Assembly (NCBI GenBank): GCA_023078555.1
Contig: CM041202.1
Coordinates: 5,814,522 to 5,878,521, forward strand
Length of the DNA: 64,000 nucleotides
Origin: Ulva prolifera
Lineage: Eukaryota > Chlorophyta > Ulvophyceae > Ulvales > Ulvaceae
Direction: 5' to 3'
Shown here: positions 22,752-35,245 of the stretch, piece by piece
Layout of the letters: every line of letters starts with the position of its first letter
Numbering within the stretch: the stretch's first letter is position 1
Translations under genes and position numbers: made by a program
The notes under the pieces: model-generated
The model's input: the letters and a program-made list of their open reading frames with translations, nothing else
Told to the model about the DNA's origin: nothing
Database searches by the model: none

Positions 22752-25700
22752 CTAGCACTGCTAGTGCTGGCAGCATTGACAAATCTGGCGCTGTCATGGA
22801 CTGTGGTGGTGGAGGGTGGTGGCGTGGTGGCGACTTCCACAAAAGCTGTAATCGCAAGACAAACAGGATACAGAGATGTGCAGAGTTATTGTTGTTGTTT
22901 TGCTTCTCGATTGGGCGATTGCGAGGGCTTTGGTTCTTCACAACTTCAGAACTAAATAGCTAGTCCATGCGCATGTATCACAATTGAACTGTACATGTAC
23001 TGGCGAGCAGCATGTGCGACATGTACATGTGCGCGCATCTGCGCAGATTCAGTCGCAGGTTTATTCAGCAGAGGCGTCAGTGCGCGACGTCGGTGCACGT
23101 GCACTTTGGCCCGCACGGACGGGCTGAGTCAGGCCTGGCCCGGTGACGTAGTTCATTGTGGGATCGCAAGGACTCCGCGTGCATGGGGCGTGCGACACCA
23201 ATGCATGACCACGCATGAGCTCAGCATGTGCCGAGACACCTGACGACTGCCTCAGGCATGAATGGCGACGTTCCCAAGCAAGCGATGGGACAGGGCAGAT
23301 CATCCATGCTGAAGAGAGGTTTGCTGGCCAAACTCTGCACTAGTTACTGTTCCCCATCTCTCCTTCGCCATCTTGCCCGACGCGACCGTTTCGCTGAAAC
23401 AGTCCTTCCCACCTTGCGCACACCTACCACCCCCACCCTTACAGACCATGACAACATCAGGTATGTCTCATCAAGCTTTTAATGGTCCAGCCATGCTAGC
23501 TTACCTGACACTCACCGGCGAATCACTGACCGGTACAGAGCTCAGCGCTCGCGTCCGCTTGCGGCAGCATGGCCATGCTTGCCAGGCGTTTGATCCGTTT
23601 GTTTTTCATAGTGCTGAATTGTCTCTGATGTGTGTTTCATGATGTCGTTCTGCAGCTGCATGCTTTGAATTGCGCTGCATGTCATCACAGGTCGTTGGCG
23701 CCTGGCAACCTGCTACGTCACCTCATTGATTGCTATGAGATTCAATCCGAATGACGAGTGTGCCCATCTGTCGGCATGCTGACATCCACCTCGCATCAAT
23801 TCACAGCGATTGAATCATGTCGTCCTCGATATTCGATGGCTCCTGCATGTGGAAATTGTGACTCTAATTGAATCGCATGCTGAAGTACACGTATGCAGAG
23901 CGGCTGCAGCACTCTACGCACACTTTGCAATCAAACTGACGCGAAATATGCTTCTGCAGCACCAACGAGGCAGTCTGCACGGACGCGTGCAACACGCAAC
24001 CGGCGTGGGGTTAAATCCGAACCTGCGGCCAGCTTATCATCTGCCAGTACCGTCCTGGCCGAGCCGCACCTGCCCAGTCCAGAACATATTTCTGGTCTCA
24101 CTGCCGGCCTTCCAACACGTGTGGTCTCTCCAGACTTTCTCCGTGCTGGCACCGGCGCGGCGAGAATTCCCCCAGTTCAACAGTCCAGCATGGGTCGCCT
24201 GAGCCAGCTCTCAAGGCCACGACCGACGCAGCATGCAGTGCCACAGGCGAGTAAACACAGCATACAAAAGCCAAAGCTATCCTCTGGAGCATCATACAGG
24301 GCTGTGCAGAGCTGTCGAAAGGGGAGGCCACAAAGGTCAGCTGAATAGGCGTATCCCACATGCTTCGAGGGCTACTTTTGATACTTTTTCCAGATAATAG
24401 CATGAGCGAGGGCTGTTGAATGCCCAAAGTACCGTCCGTCCTATGACCTGGAGTATGCGTGGGCTGGCAGTTTGCAGCAGGCTGGGTAGGCAGTGAGATG
24501 TGTGGTGCACTCCCATGGTGAGCCGGAGGCGCATCTGGGACACCGCTTGGGCAAATCATTCTCATAAACCAGGTTCAATCAGTGTTGCTGCAAGGTGCCA
24601 GGCTCACGAATTGAAAAACACCCTGCAGCGATACTCAGCCTTTTGAATGGCCCGATAGGCAGCTCTGTCCCTACAGCATGAGCGTGTGCTACGCCAGAAT
24701 GGGTTGCGGGCGCCTTCTTTTCAATGTCATGGGGATCATGATGTAAGTGCAATTGATGCTACCTTGTAACAGCTTGCAAATCCGTGCACATGTTGCGCTG
24801 CATGTGGTGCCGAATGATGCAGAGCTTATATGAGCTCCGTGGCTTAGGTCGCGAAAGACCCGATGTATCCGGGTACAACTGGGATCTCTTAGTCAAGCTT
24901 ACACGCGCCAACGAATAGAAATGCGGAGCGGAAATCTGCGGCGAAGTTGTGGAGGTAGTTCTGGCAATCTGTTGTTTTTGGATACGATGCCAACTTGTGC
25001 ATGGCTGGCAAACTGAGGCGCCCAGCGCAGCAGTGGCCATCCTACGGAAACAGTGCAGCTGCAGCAGCAAATGGCACCACATGCTGTCTGTTGAGAACAA
25101 ACAACAGTAAACCACATCGGGCACCATGCCTTTCCCAGGAGGATCTCTGCCGCAGCGTGAACAGACAGTTCACACAATGACGCTCGACCCCCGGCACAGC
25201 CAGTACCCACTGCAAACCGCACTGAGCTCTGGGCGGGGTCCATGAGCGACAGTTCCGTGCATCAGGAAACACACCGCGGGACTGCCACACAGTGATGTTG
25301 GGAGGCATCGCAGCAACACTGCAGACCCGCAGCAGCGCTGCACAAAAGCTGCAGACACGAGCATGGGATCATGCACCTCCCATTTGGCCCATCTGCAGAT
25401 GTGCACTCCGATGGGGTCAGGCAAGCACGGCATGGTTGACGTGGCAGCTCATGCCCCGGCCACACTGCCGGCTGGGAAAGCACATATGAAGGCTCTGCAG
25501 GAGATACACAGGAGATGCACCGTCCGGCAGTGTGGCTGCATGGCAATTTGACAACTGAATGCACACAGTACCCAAGCCTCCACCGTAAGAGTGTGTTGGC
25601 ATGCTGATGTGTGACACGGAGCATGCCCGTGCGGCTGATGGCACCGTCCCTGGCTGCAAGGCAGGACCATGCTGCTGAGAGGGGTGTGCGTCAACGTTCA

Positions 25701-25843
25701 CATGTGGGTGTATATGCTCTGTTCCAACATGCCATATAGACCACTGGCATATCAGAATACTTGATGCACGCATGACAAGGGTAGCTTCGGCCTTTTCCGG
25801 CGGGGTCTGCGGGATTGCGCAGTGCTGCAAGGCCATGCTGCTG

Positions 25844-25883
25844 TGGTACAAGGACAAAGTCGAGAGTGCCGAGCACCACATAA
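25844..25883 (+). repeat. Repeat family A copy
   Basis: ggtacaaggacaaagtcgag, then agtgccgagcaccac. Confidence 0.7.
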
Positions 25884-27289
25884 GCAGCACCTCGCAGACC
25901 CATAACAGCAGCGCTGCGCTTTTACATATAACGACTCTGCTTGAATCCTGCGCTTCGTTGGGTATGAACTGTGTTGATAGTCAGAGTTCTCCCCGTCGCT
26001 GTCCCCACACCAACGCTGTGCGCACACGCGGCTGTACCCATTTCGGACCTTGGGCATGTGTGCGGAAGCAGCATTGCGAACATTGTGATCGTCGCGACTC
26101 AAGACAACTCACAGCCCTTTGCGTCAGGTGGTGTGACGTGATGTGGGACGCAGCGCCTGGTGCATACTTTCAAGGGACGAGCTGCAGATGCCACCAGCTT
26201 TGACCAAGGGCGAAAAAAATCAGGCTTCTGTGTCCATGCAGCGGTGCTTATCAACATGTCCAGGGATTGAACTAGAGCCGAGGTGGTCCGTGTGTTGCCG
26301 GACAACCGGGATCCGCAGGAGGAGCCGCTGCATCTCGTACCAGCTAAAAGTCTGTATAAGCCCTGAGTTACACTTGCTTAGACCTGCTCACTCCTCTGTG
26401 ATCAGTGTGAGGTGGATCTGAGTGAACTGGTTGCACCGGTACCTCGGCATGATCGCATGCAGTCGGAGCTCAACGCAGCTCAATGTCGGGACTCGTGACC
26501 ATGTGCTTCTTATACTCACTCAGTCACACGGATTGCTCTGACAGCCTTCTGCAGGTCTGTGCCTCGCTTGAGCAAAGGATGCTATGGTGCCATACTGTTG
26601 ACTGGTCGATCAGCCCGATGGATCACTCCTGCTGCAGCATGCTGACAGTCTGGAACAGAGAGCGTTGAGGTCACAATGACAGCTGCAACAAAACTGCATT
26701 CAAGCAGCTCGCGAACCCTCCGAACGCAACCTGGCGAATTCTCTGTGCTGTGGCAGATACTGATACCTCACAGGCCAATTTTACAGTTACACTGGCAATG
26801 CATGTGTAGCTATAGCACTTCCGGCCCAGTCTGCATGCACCGCGTACGCGCAGTCCAGCAGACATAACGTTTGCACATGCTGTAGCCCGGCTGTCGGCTC
26901 TGTGTAGGCATCTGTGGCAAGATTCTGTTCAATGTATTGAGGCGAGTCGTATCCAGATCTCAAAATATCAAGTCAGTCTGAACTGCAGCGCAGATTCTTG
27001 CTATCTTGGAGAAGTTGCTTGAGGCACGCCGGTCAGGCATTCGGGAAAGCATATTGCAGATATTGCAGCGGCAGGTCGTTCTCAGGCAGGTTCGTGTTGT
27101 CCGCTCGGCCTGTGCACTGCATAGCCATGCATCCACGGTGTGGCCGTGCAGCTCGTCGATGCGGCTATCGGAAAAGGACGTAAACAATCAAATGGCTAAA
27201 GTCCTCGTTTCCGCTAGCTGTCATCTAGTCGTATCCTGCGACACAATGTGGAGTACCATGCGGGTGTGTATGCAGGGCTACTCAATGGG

Positions 27290-30286
27290 ATGGACGTAGA
27301 AGGAACTCTCGAGCTCACTGCAGATAGAAACAGAAATGAAGTCTCAGCGTTATCGAGTGTGCATCTCAACGGCATTCAGGTATCAGAGCATGCGTTGGCC
27401 AGGTCAGAGCTGCTGCGGGACGTCCGGTCAATGCAGGGGCGCGCACAGCTTGCTGTGACCCCCGAGGCTTTTTACAAATGGGCCAGCTTTGATATGACGG
27501 CAACTCCACCGGGAACCCCTGCAGATCTGGCGGAACTGCTGCGGGTGCGTTCCATCTTCGCCTCAGAACCAAGTTGACACGTCCCCACACGCCTGCGGTT
27601 CTCTCGATCTGGATGCTGACTGTGCACAGCTATGCGCCGAGCGCTGCATGATCACGGCCAGCAAAGCCCTCCCCTCACACCACCCCTGGGAAAGCAACAT
27701 GTACATCATTCCTCCCGCACACGTGCGCTGTAGCTCATCATGATGTGCCGTGCCCTCCTCGCACTTGGCTGGCTGTATGGGCCGGCCCGCGGGGCACCCG
27801 CAAAGCACCCTCGACATCAGCAGGTCATGACACCACCATATGACACATCGTCTGCACACATGCTACACGGGCAGCGAGTCGGGCGTTCCGCCGGAGTTCC
27901 ATCAGTCAGCCCCACCCCACCCCCCTCTGCATCTGCAAGCTCCAATGCCCTCGTCTTGATTATGTGAGCTCTGTAAGTGCCGCCCTGAGCGTCGCCCCGT
28001 GTATCATCCTGTATCATCCGGCCTTGCGAGTCCGTGTAGGTGGCCTCCTACCTCATCGACGATGAGGCGACGCTGGTGGCCGCCCGCCGCCTCGCCGCCG
28101 CCATCCGCGCCCCTCTCCGTGCCACCCTCCGCCTCCTGCGCACCATGCCAGCCATCCGCCTCCCAGCATGCGCAGCATCCCTTGTGCCCCCCTACGCCAG
28201 CCTCCACAACGTCATCGACGCCATGGCCACTCTCTCGCACGAGGAAGTCGCCAACGTCCTCCTCCACCTCCATCCCCTCGAACTCATCCACCTCCCCCGG
28301 CCCCTCCTCCGCGCCGGCCTCTCACGCTACGCGTCCCCCACCACCGCTCACCCCCTCGATCTCCGCGACCCCCTCTTCCTCCACCACATCCTCCCAGCCC
28401 CCTCCATGGCCCTCCCCCTCTGGCGCGCCCACTGCGACCACCTCCTTGACATCATCTCCCACCTCAACGACCGTGACCGCAACGCATGTGCCGGGAATGG
28501 CGGTGCGGGCGCCGGGGGGGCGAAGGAGGACCTCCCACTTGCAGCGCTCAAGCTCTCGTACACGTGCGCGATCACCTCGAAGACCCTCGAGGCCATTGCG
28601 GGAACCCTGCGCGTCCTTCAGATCTTCTCGCCGCCGCTCCCCGCACACATTTCGTTCCTGCCCGCCGCCACGCAGCTCACCGAGCTGTCGCTCGTGTCCG
28701 CGTGCGAGCCGCAGGGCAGCCTCCTCGCCGCGCTGTCCGCACTGCCCCTCCTCCAAACCCTGGAGATCGTACTTCCGAGGCTCTCTCCGGCAGACACGGC
28801 GCTCCTCCGCTTCAGCATTGACAGCGGCGCGTTCTCCACGCCGGTCGTCGGCTCCGCCGCGTGCTGCTCCACCTCAGGCACCGCCCGGACGCCCCCGCCG
28901 ACGCCACTCGCCGCGGCGCTGGCAAACGTGTCTCATGCGTACCTCCGCACATTCACGTGCGACGGCGGCGGCGGCCCGGCGTGGCCACCGCTGCTCGGCT
29001 ACTTCCTCCCAATCCCCACCCTGAAGGAGTTCACGTGCCACCCCTACACCGTACCCGCAGAGGACATCCCGTCGAGCCCGCTGCTCCGTGCGGCACACGC
29101 TGGCGCCGAGCTCCGCGCCTCGAAGCTCTCCCTCTGCTGGCCGGACCAGTGGCCGCGGTGGGGAGGGCGGCCGCCGGCCACGCCGCGGGAGCGGCACAGT
29201 GTCTCCGGCGCGGACGCGCGGGACGTGTTTACGGCTGCCGCGGCGGCGATGCCGCAGCTCCGCACCGTCGCGCTCGACTGCGCCGCGTGCGACAGCGCCC
29301 ACCTCGAGCCCCTCCTACAGCTCTCCCACCTCCAGAGCCTCCGCCTCGAGGATGTGCAGCTGTCAGTCGTGTCGGCGGCTGCAAAGTGGCTACAGGGGCT
29401 CCACCGCCTGTGCGACCTGAAGCTCGGGCTCCTGCCGACGGCACCCGTCGCCCCCGGCGCAGACGATGCCGGGCGAGAGCGCTTGTTCAAGACGCTCGTG
29501 GAGGACCTCCGCCTGCACGAGATGCCGCTGACGCGGCTCGCGTTTGCCGAGGTGCCACTCACGCCCGCGACGTGTGGGGCTCTCGGCAGCCTCAGCATGC
29601 TGCGCGAGCTGTCGTGGACGGTGCGCGACGCCGCACCTCCGCACTCCGACACCGTCGCGGCCTTCGCCGCAACGCTGCGGAGCTGCAGCACCCTGACGGC
29701 CGTCCGCATTCCGTTCTGGCCGCGCGCGGCGGACGCCGGCCAGCTCGTCGCCGCGCTCGTGTCCCTCCGCGCGCTGCGCGAACTCACAGTCGCCTTCAAT
29801 GCCCCGGCGGAGGCTGCCGGCGCGGCCCCTGCGGCGGATGCTGACGCGGTGAATGCACCCCCGGAACCGGCCGCCTCGGGCGGCGCGCCACATGCATGCC
29901 TCCTCGCCCTCGAGTCACTCCACGTCCACCTGACGGGTGGCCACGGAGAACACCTCATGCATTTCGTCGAGCGGCTCAATCTCCAGGCCCCGAAGCTCTC
30001 AACGCTCAAGCTGCAGTGCGACGAGGCGATGGAGGCGTTGCAGCCGGAGACGCTCGTGCGCACGCTCGGGCGCGTCCCGCACCTGCACACGCTGCACCTT
30101 CCGGGCAGCTGCATGCAGGCCGCGGACGACGTCGCGGTGCTCGGCCCCGCCATCTGCGCCCTGCCGCGGCTGCAGGAGCTGGTGTTCTGGGGCAGCGTCG
30201 GGGTGATGGGCGAGGCGTGGCGCGGGGTCGTGCAGCTGCCCCTGTGCCGCGGCCTCGTCGAGGTGCCGCTGCGTGCTGAGGAGTGA
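27290..30286 (+). CDS. LRR1: SKP1/BTB-like, F-box-like, leucine-rich repeat protein
   Basis: Exon 1 ends at 27544 (CTGCTGCGG|GTGCGT) and exon 2 is 28040-30286, phase 0; with ATG 27290 the protein is 833 aa. Residues 1-115 resemble a SKP1/BTB fold: SVHLNGIQVSEH, then a Ser-rich helix, a Phe/Trp turn (FYKWASF), and across the splice LAELLR|VASYLIDD followed by AARRLAAAIR, like the VL-x-AxYL helix of SKP1/BTB proteins. Residues about 148-180 (LSHEEVANVLLHLHPLEL) resemble an F-box or BACK-type helix pair. The rest is irregular leucine-rich repeats (HLQSLRLEDVQLS, HLHTLHLPGSCMQ). Exon 1 and exon 2 both align with LRR2, which supports the splice. Likely a ubiquitin-ligase-type adaptor with an LRR recognition surface (inference). 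The start is uncertain: the frame is open upstream to 27248. The last nine codons lie in the first unit of a 92-bp tandem array. Confidence 0.82.
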
Positions 30287-31412
30287 CGTGGCGTCCATGC
30301 ATGTGCGCCATGCATACGTATCATGCGTACGTCAGCCGCTGCACGACCGTGGAGGTGCCGCTGCGTGCTGAGGAATAACCGGGCGGCCGTGCATGTGCGC
30401 CATGCATACGTATCATGCGTACGTCAGCCGCTGCACGACCGTGGAGGTGCCGCTGCGTGCTGAGGAATAACCGGGCGGCCGTGCATGTGCGCCATGCATA
30501 CGTATCATGCGTACGTCAGCCGCTGCACGACCGTGGAGGTGCCGCTGCGTGCTGAGGAATAACCGGGCGGCCGTGCATGTGCGCCATGCATACGTATCAT
30601 GCGTACGTCAGCCGCTGCACGACCGTGGAGGTGCCGCTGCGTACTGAGGAATGACGGGGCGGCCGTGCATGTGCGCCATGCATACGTATCATGCGTACGT
30701 CAGCCGCTGCACGACCGTGGAGGTGCCGCTGCGTGCTGAGGAATAACCGGGCGGCCGTGCATGTGCGCCATGCATACGTATCATGCGTACGTCAGCCGCT
30801 GCACGACCGTGGAGGTGCCGCTGCGTGCTGAGGAATAACCGGGCGGCCGTGCATGTGCGCCATGCATACGTATCATGCGTACGTCAGCCGCTGCACGACC
30901 GTGGAGGTGCCGCTGCGTGCTGAGGAATAACCGGGCGGCCGTGCATGTGCGCCATGCATACGTATCATGCGTACGTCAGCCGCTGCACGACCGTGGAGGT
31001 GCCGCTGCGTGCTGAGGAATAACCGGGCGGCCGTGCATGTGCGCCATGCATACGTATCATGCGTACGTCAGCCGCTGCACGACCGTGGAGGTGCCGCTGC
31101 GTGCTGAGGAATAACCGGGCGGCCGTGCATGTGCGCCATGCATACGTATCATGCGTACGTCAGCCGCTGCACGACCGTGGAGGTGCCGCTGCGTGCTGAG
31201 GAATAACCGGGCGGCCGTGCATGTGCGCCATGCATACGTATCATGCGTACGTCAGCCGCTGCACGACCGTGGAGGTGCCGCTGCGTGCTGAGGAATAACC
31301 GGGCGGCCGTGCATGTGCGCCATGCATACGTATCATGCGTACGTCAGCCGCTGCACGACCGTGGAGGTGCCGCTGCGTACTGAGGAATGACGGGGCGGCC
31401 GTGCATGTGCGC
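30260..31412 (+). repeat. 92-bp tandem array, about 12.5 units
   Basis: gaggtgccgctgcgt recurs at 30260 + 92n for n = 0 to 12 (last at 31364). The unit contains catgcatacgtatcatgcgt and cagccgctgcacgaccgtgg. Unit 0 is the end of LRR1 (EVPLRAEE, stop TGA) and is the most diverged; most later units carry gctgaggaataa. Units 4 (30628) and 12 (31364) share a variant (gtactgaggaatgacggggc), exactly eight units apart. No unique spacers, so not a CRISPR array. Confidence 0.98.
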
Positions 31413-32267
31413 TGTGCGGGCGCCACGTGCGGCTGTTGGGGCGCGGCGGTTGTGCACGCAGCTGTGGAGGGGGCTCCGGCTGAGCGCCTTGAGTGCCGCA
31501 TGGGCATCCGTGGGCACCGTGCTGCCCCGCCTGCGCGTGGGGCGCCCGCGCTGCATCGACAGCTCCAGCCCTCTTGCCGCGGCCAGGTCCGGGGTTGAGC
31601 CGTTCATTGGGAGCGCGCCGCCGTTGCTCGTGGCGGCGACGCGCGTGTCATCGCGCAGCGTTGGGCCGCTGCAGTGTCAGTAGAATCCGCAAGGTGTACA
31701 TATGTACAGGATGACCGCAAGCCCGAGATCTCTCAGTTTGAGACGGTCTCCTCGATGCAGGGAGGCCTCCCGTTGCAGGTGGTCGCTGCCGTAGGTGCAT
31801 GCATGTGTGCATCAGCGCATGCTCCCGCAGGCCAGCCCGGACGAGGTCTCACCCGCCGCGCTGTGGCAGAGCTGGGCGATTCAAATCTGGGCGACTCAAT
31901 TGATTCGTTTTTCCTAATGACGTGCGATGGTGCCGTGTGCTGTCCAGAGTCGATCTTGCTAACGTTGTGTATTGTTGAGACACGGGACGAGTATCGCTGT
32001 TGCACTTTACAGGCAGAAGAGCCTACATCGCGGCGAGGTGGCGGTCTGCACGGCCGCCACCTCCCGAGGGCACCGCCTGTGACGCTTCGTTGCTGGCCCT
32101 GAGGGCTATTGTACATTAGCCGTGTGCTCATTTTGCGTTCTAGGTTTCTCAGGCTTCTCCCGCGTGTGTGGTCAAGTCGCAGGCAGAGCGCAGAAGCCTT
32201 TACGAGGTGCCCTTGTGCAGAGGCACCACCAGTATATCCCTAGGCGGCTGGCCGTGCCTGTTGGCAT

Positions 32268-32370
32268 CAGTGTTGGGGCGCTTCGCAGCATTGCCAGGGC
32301 TGCCACCCAGAAATTAGACCTGAATATTCGGAACATGTTGCATGTGATCAGGCTCGACGACCCAACACTG
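32268..32370. mobile_element. MITE M1, copy 1 (103 bp)
   Basis: Ends cagtgttgggGcg and cgacccaacactg are inverted repeats (12 of 13 match). The interior is about 85% identical to 53385-53485. Flanks gttggcat and ggcggcat match at 6 of 8 positions, as an aged 8-bp target duplication would. CAGTG ends with 8-bp duplications are typical of hAT elements. No coding capacity. Confidence 0.75.
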
Positions 32371-32621
32371 GGCGGCATGGCTGGAGCGGGCCTGTTGGCA
32401 CGCGCGTTATTGCTTTCACGATTATCCTGAGTTCTTTTGTAATTGAAACATCAACCCCAGATCGAGCTGCAACACCACGGTGCGGATGCCTATGTTGAAG
32501 TGTGGAGTTATACATGCGTCGTTTAAGTCGCCCGCAGTGCCGTCGACGATGAGCTCGCTCCGTGCACACCATCAGTAACAAACCTCAACCCACCACTGTC
32601 GGTGACCGGTAGTGGTCTCAT

Positions 32622-32659
32622 ATGGTACAAGTACGAAGCCAGGGAGGCAGGCACTGTGC
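32622..32659 (+). repeat. Repeat family A, diverged copy
   Basis: atggtacaagtacgaagcca, then gggaggcaggcactgtg. Confidence 0.6.
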
Positions 32660-32885
32660 TGTTCAACATCGCAGCCACACTTTCGGCAGCGAATCTTTGT
32701 CTAGTCAATCCGGTCCAGAGCCCACATCGGGCGCATCAGAGGTCTCCTCAGAAACATGCACATCTTCTGGACAATGGCTATGCGCTGTGCCGGCTGGTCT
32801 GGTGTATGTCATCAATGAGCACGTTGGTGCGAAACGATCGAATCACCAACACAAGCATGACCTTGCTGCGCCAGAGTCGTGGCGG

Positions 32886-32928
32886 TGTGTGTTACAAGGA
32901 CAAAGTAAGCAAGGCAGGTAGCACCGCG
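32886..32928 (+). repeat. Repeat family A copy (near consensus)
   Basis: gtgtgttacaaggacaaagt, then aagcaaggcaggtagcaccg. Confidence 0.85.
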
Positions 32929-34472
32929 TGGCGTTGTGGGCCTCCTGCGATGATTGTGCCTAGAGGCAACGGGACATGCACGGCTGCCCAGGGGGGGTAC
33001 TCGTGTGGCGCGTCCCTGCAGTTGAAGCGCGGCGGCACACCCACACGGTCCTGATCCACAAGCGGGACACGATCCTGCAATGTTCCGCACGCACTATCTC
33101 GAGTGACAGTGGCGTAGGTGATCCTGGTGATCCCACGGGAGGCGTGTGTGCTGTGTTGCGCCGAGGATAGTGCATTTACTAGCAGAGATCTCGGGTAACA
33201 CACGTCAACAGGATTGTTTCTTTTGTAAATGCTCTTTGAAAGATCCTCGACATATCAGCATCAGCGCTTTGCGACAAAGCCTCTGCGATGTGCGATGCAG
33301 GGTGAGGGTGTCCTTCCACCGGACCAGCCATTGGATCACACACGTTGCACCGGCAAAGGCCGCGGGCCGCAAGACCTCGCATCTGCAGCATCGCCATGGC
33401 AGACAACCATCATTGATTCATCATCTCGGCACCACTCTCAACAACCGCCTCATGCCCTCGACAGTCTACACACATCACTCATGTACACAGCACACAGCAC
33501 AGCGGCACGGCAGCACCCATGGCCTGAGAGTTCTTGCGTACACCACCAGAAGCAAGGGCAGCGCAGCACTGGCGCGCAGCCGCACTCGTTGACCTGTTGC
33601 GGCGCGCAGCACAGCACACAGCACAGCCGCACTCGTTGACCTGTTGCAACCCGTTGAAAAGACGTGGTGGAAAGACCGGTCTGTCGTGCGCGGGGGCTGG
33701 CAGCCCCATAGGCAGCCCCCAGCCAAGGGCCTCCAGGGTCACGCCACAGAAACACGCCTTTTCTACCGGAAACATCCCTACCGGTGAGATTCACCCTGGG
33801 TCTGTAGTCCTACGCAGATTCACCCGCAGCAGCCCCTTGCCGACCGAACTCCCATCGCACAATCCCTGCACGCTCACAGTTGTGACACGCACTGCCGTGC
33901 CTGCGCAGACGGCGTTTCGCGGTCGCTGCGTGTCTTCTGGAGGCGCCGAGGGACACCGTGGCACCGACGGCTGGCAGCCGTGCATAAAAACGAAGCATCG
34001 CACACGCTCTGCGCGGCATGAGGCCCCGGCGGGGGGGCGCCACCGGCGGACTCTGCCGTCAACCACGATTTGTCAATACACATTGAACGTGGCCCCCGTA
34101 CCCCCCCGCAGCCCTGCGATGCTCGTGGCATGTGCCCTGTAGCCACGAGGGGGGCAAGGGGGTCTCCTAGCACACCGAGACACCCCGTGCTGCAACCGCC
34201 CCATGACGTCCCTACAGTGTTGGGCCTGAACCCAAGCGTGCCGGGCACACGTGGCAACACCGCCGCGCCTGGGATGACTCCCGGGAGTGGCACATACTCG
34301 CTTCCCGGGCGCTCTCACCACGGCGCAGTGCCCCGCGGCGGCGCTTCCTCGCGCGAACACATGGACGCTTCTCCATACGCACGGCCGTTGGCCGCGGCGG
34401 TGTCTACCGCCATCCCGTGCTCCGGCCTCTACCTCTACATCATGCTCTCATCTATTCGCCCTGGTTACGGTT

Positions 34473-35245
34473 CTACTGCTTGGCGGAGCCGTCGGTGGTG
34501 TGTGCACCACCAATGTCAGGGCTCCCCCAACGCTGCCCTGGTGCACCCTGCGGTGCCGCAGCCCAGTGCTCGCGCACAACAGCGGCGCCCGTGGCGGAGA
34601 TGGCGAACGCCGTCAGGGGCGGCACGGCGACCGAGCGGAGGCCGTCGGGCTGCATGCAGAGCGCCCGCAGGCATGCGTCGCCCTCCTCCTCCGCCTGCGC
34701 CGCGGTGCGGCCGTCCCCTGCGAGGACGCTGATGAAGCGGTATTCGCGCTGCACGAATGGGAGGGGCACGCCCGGGAGCCACACCGCACCGGGCTCGCAG
34801 CTCGGGGGCGCCGGGGGGGCGGGGGCGGGGGCCGCGGCGGCGTCGGGGTGCGCGGTGGGGGCCGCCCGCCGCACGCGCTTGCGCGGGCCCGTCGGCACGC
34901 GCACCGGCAGCGGGTCGGCCTCGTCGGCGGAGTCCGCGCGGTTGCGCTTTGGGGAGGCGCTGGGGCCGTGCGGCCCGGGGGGTGGGGCCGCGGCATCCGC
35001 ACAGGTCTCAGGCGCCACCGCGGGGTCCACATCGGCCTGCGGCGCAGGGTGGGGGAGGGAAGCGGCCGCGGAGGGGCCGCCGGAGGAGGTGTCGGAGGCG
35101 AGCCGGTGCATCATCGGCGTGCCGGCGCTGCCGGCGCTGCCGCCGGCGCTGCCACCGGCGGAGGAGGCGGGGGCGCCGGCATCGCCGTCGCTGTCGCGTA
35201 GCCGCTGCGGGGGCTTGCGAGTGCGGCTCGAGCGCTTCACACCAT
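34473..35245 (-). CDS. Exon of a probable nuclear protein
   Basis: On the minus strand, acceptor GTGCAG at 35246-35248 opens a frame GVKRSSRTRKPPQRLRDSDG that runs about 255 codons to a stop at 34473. Two basic clusters (RSSRTRKPPQRLR near the start, GPRKRVRR near residue 122) look like nuclear localisation or DNA-contact segments. Between them lies an Ala/Gly/Ser/Pro-rich low-complexity region. The last 100 residues are more ordered (WLPGVPLPFVQREYRFISVL, then AAQAEEEGDACLRAL) and could be a small domain with a faint AP2/ERF-like feel that I cannot confirm. No ATG opens the frame near the start, so it is an internal or terminal exon; the real 3' boundary may be a donor near 34560. High G/C at third positions supports coding over the plus-strand alternatives. 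Confidence 0.45.

Larger units (their letters stand above)
19101..27289. other. 8-kb repeat-rich stretch without a supported gene
   Basis: Between the 5' ends of K1 (minus) and LRR1 (plus). It holds family A copies (20541, 21163, a fragment near 21957, 25844), a 13-bp-arm inverted repeat (22489-22544) and a 28-bp palindrome (22724-22751). One open frame at 20797-21195 contains a hydrophobic segment (LVPAFVVLLIILLAG), but its 3' end overlaps a family A repeat and there is no paralog; I leave it uncalled. Promoters of the two divergent genes must lie here, but I cannot place them. Confidence 0.5.
31413..34472. other. Stretch downstream of the tandem array
   Basis: The first 270 bases are GC-rich with an open plus frame to 31683 (for example VEPFIGSAPPLLVAATR), possibly a displaced exon, but without usable partners. 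It then holds a MITE (32268-32370) and family A copies (32622-32659, 32886-32928). The 202-codon frame at 33534-34142 shows no domain. Confidence 0.4.

Noticed and set aside
29044..30324. 426-codon minus-strand frame opposite LRR1
   Set aside because: Antisense shadow of a GC-rich exon; the plus frame matches LRR2 and gives leucine-rich repeats, while the minus frame is Arg/Ala/Ser-rich without domains.
30260..31412. CRISPR-like regular array
   Set aside because: The 92-bp units are head-to-tail copies with no unique spacers, they start inside a gene, and the host is eukaryotic.
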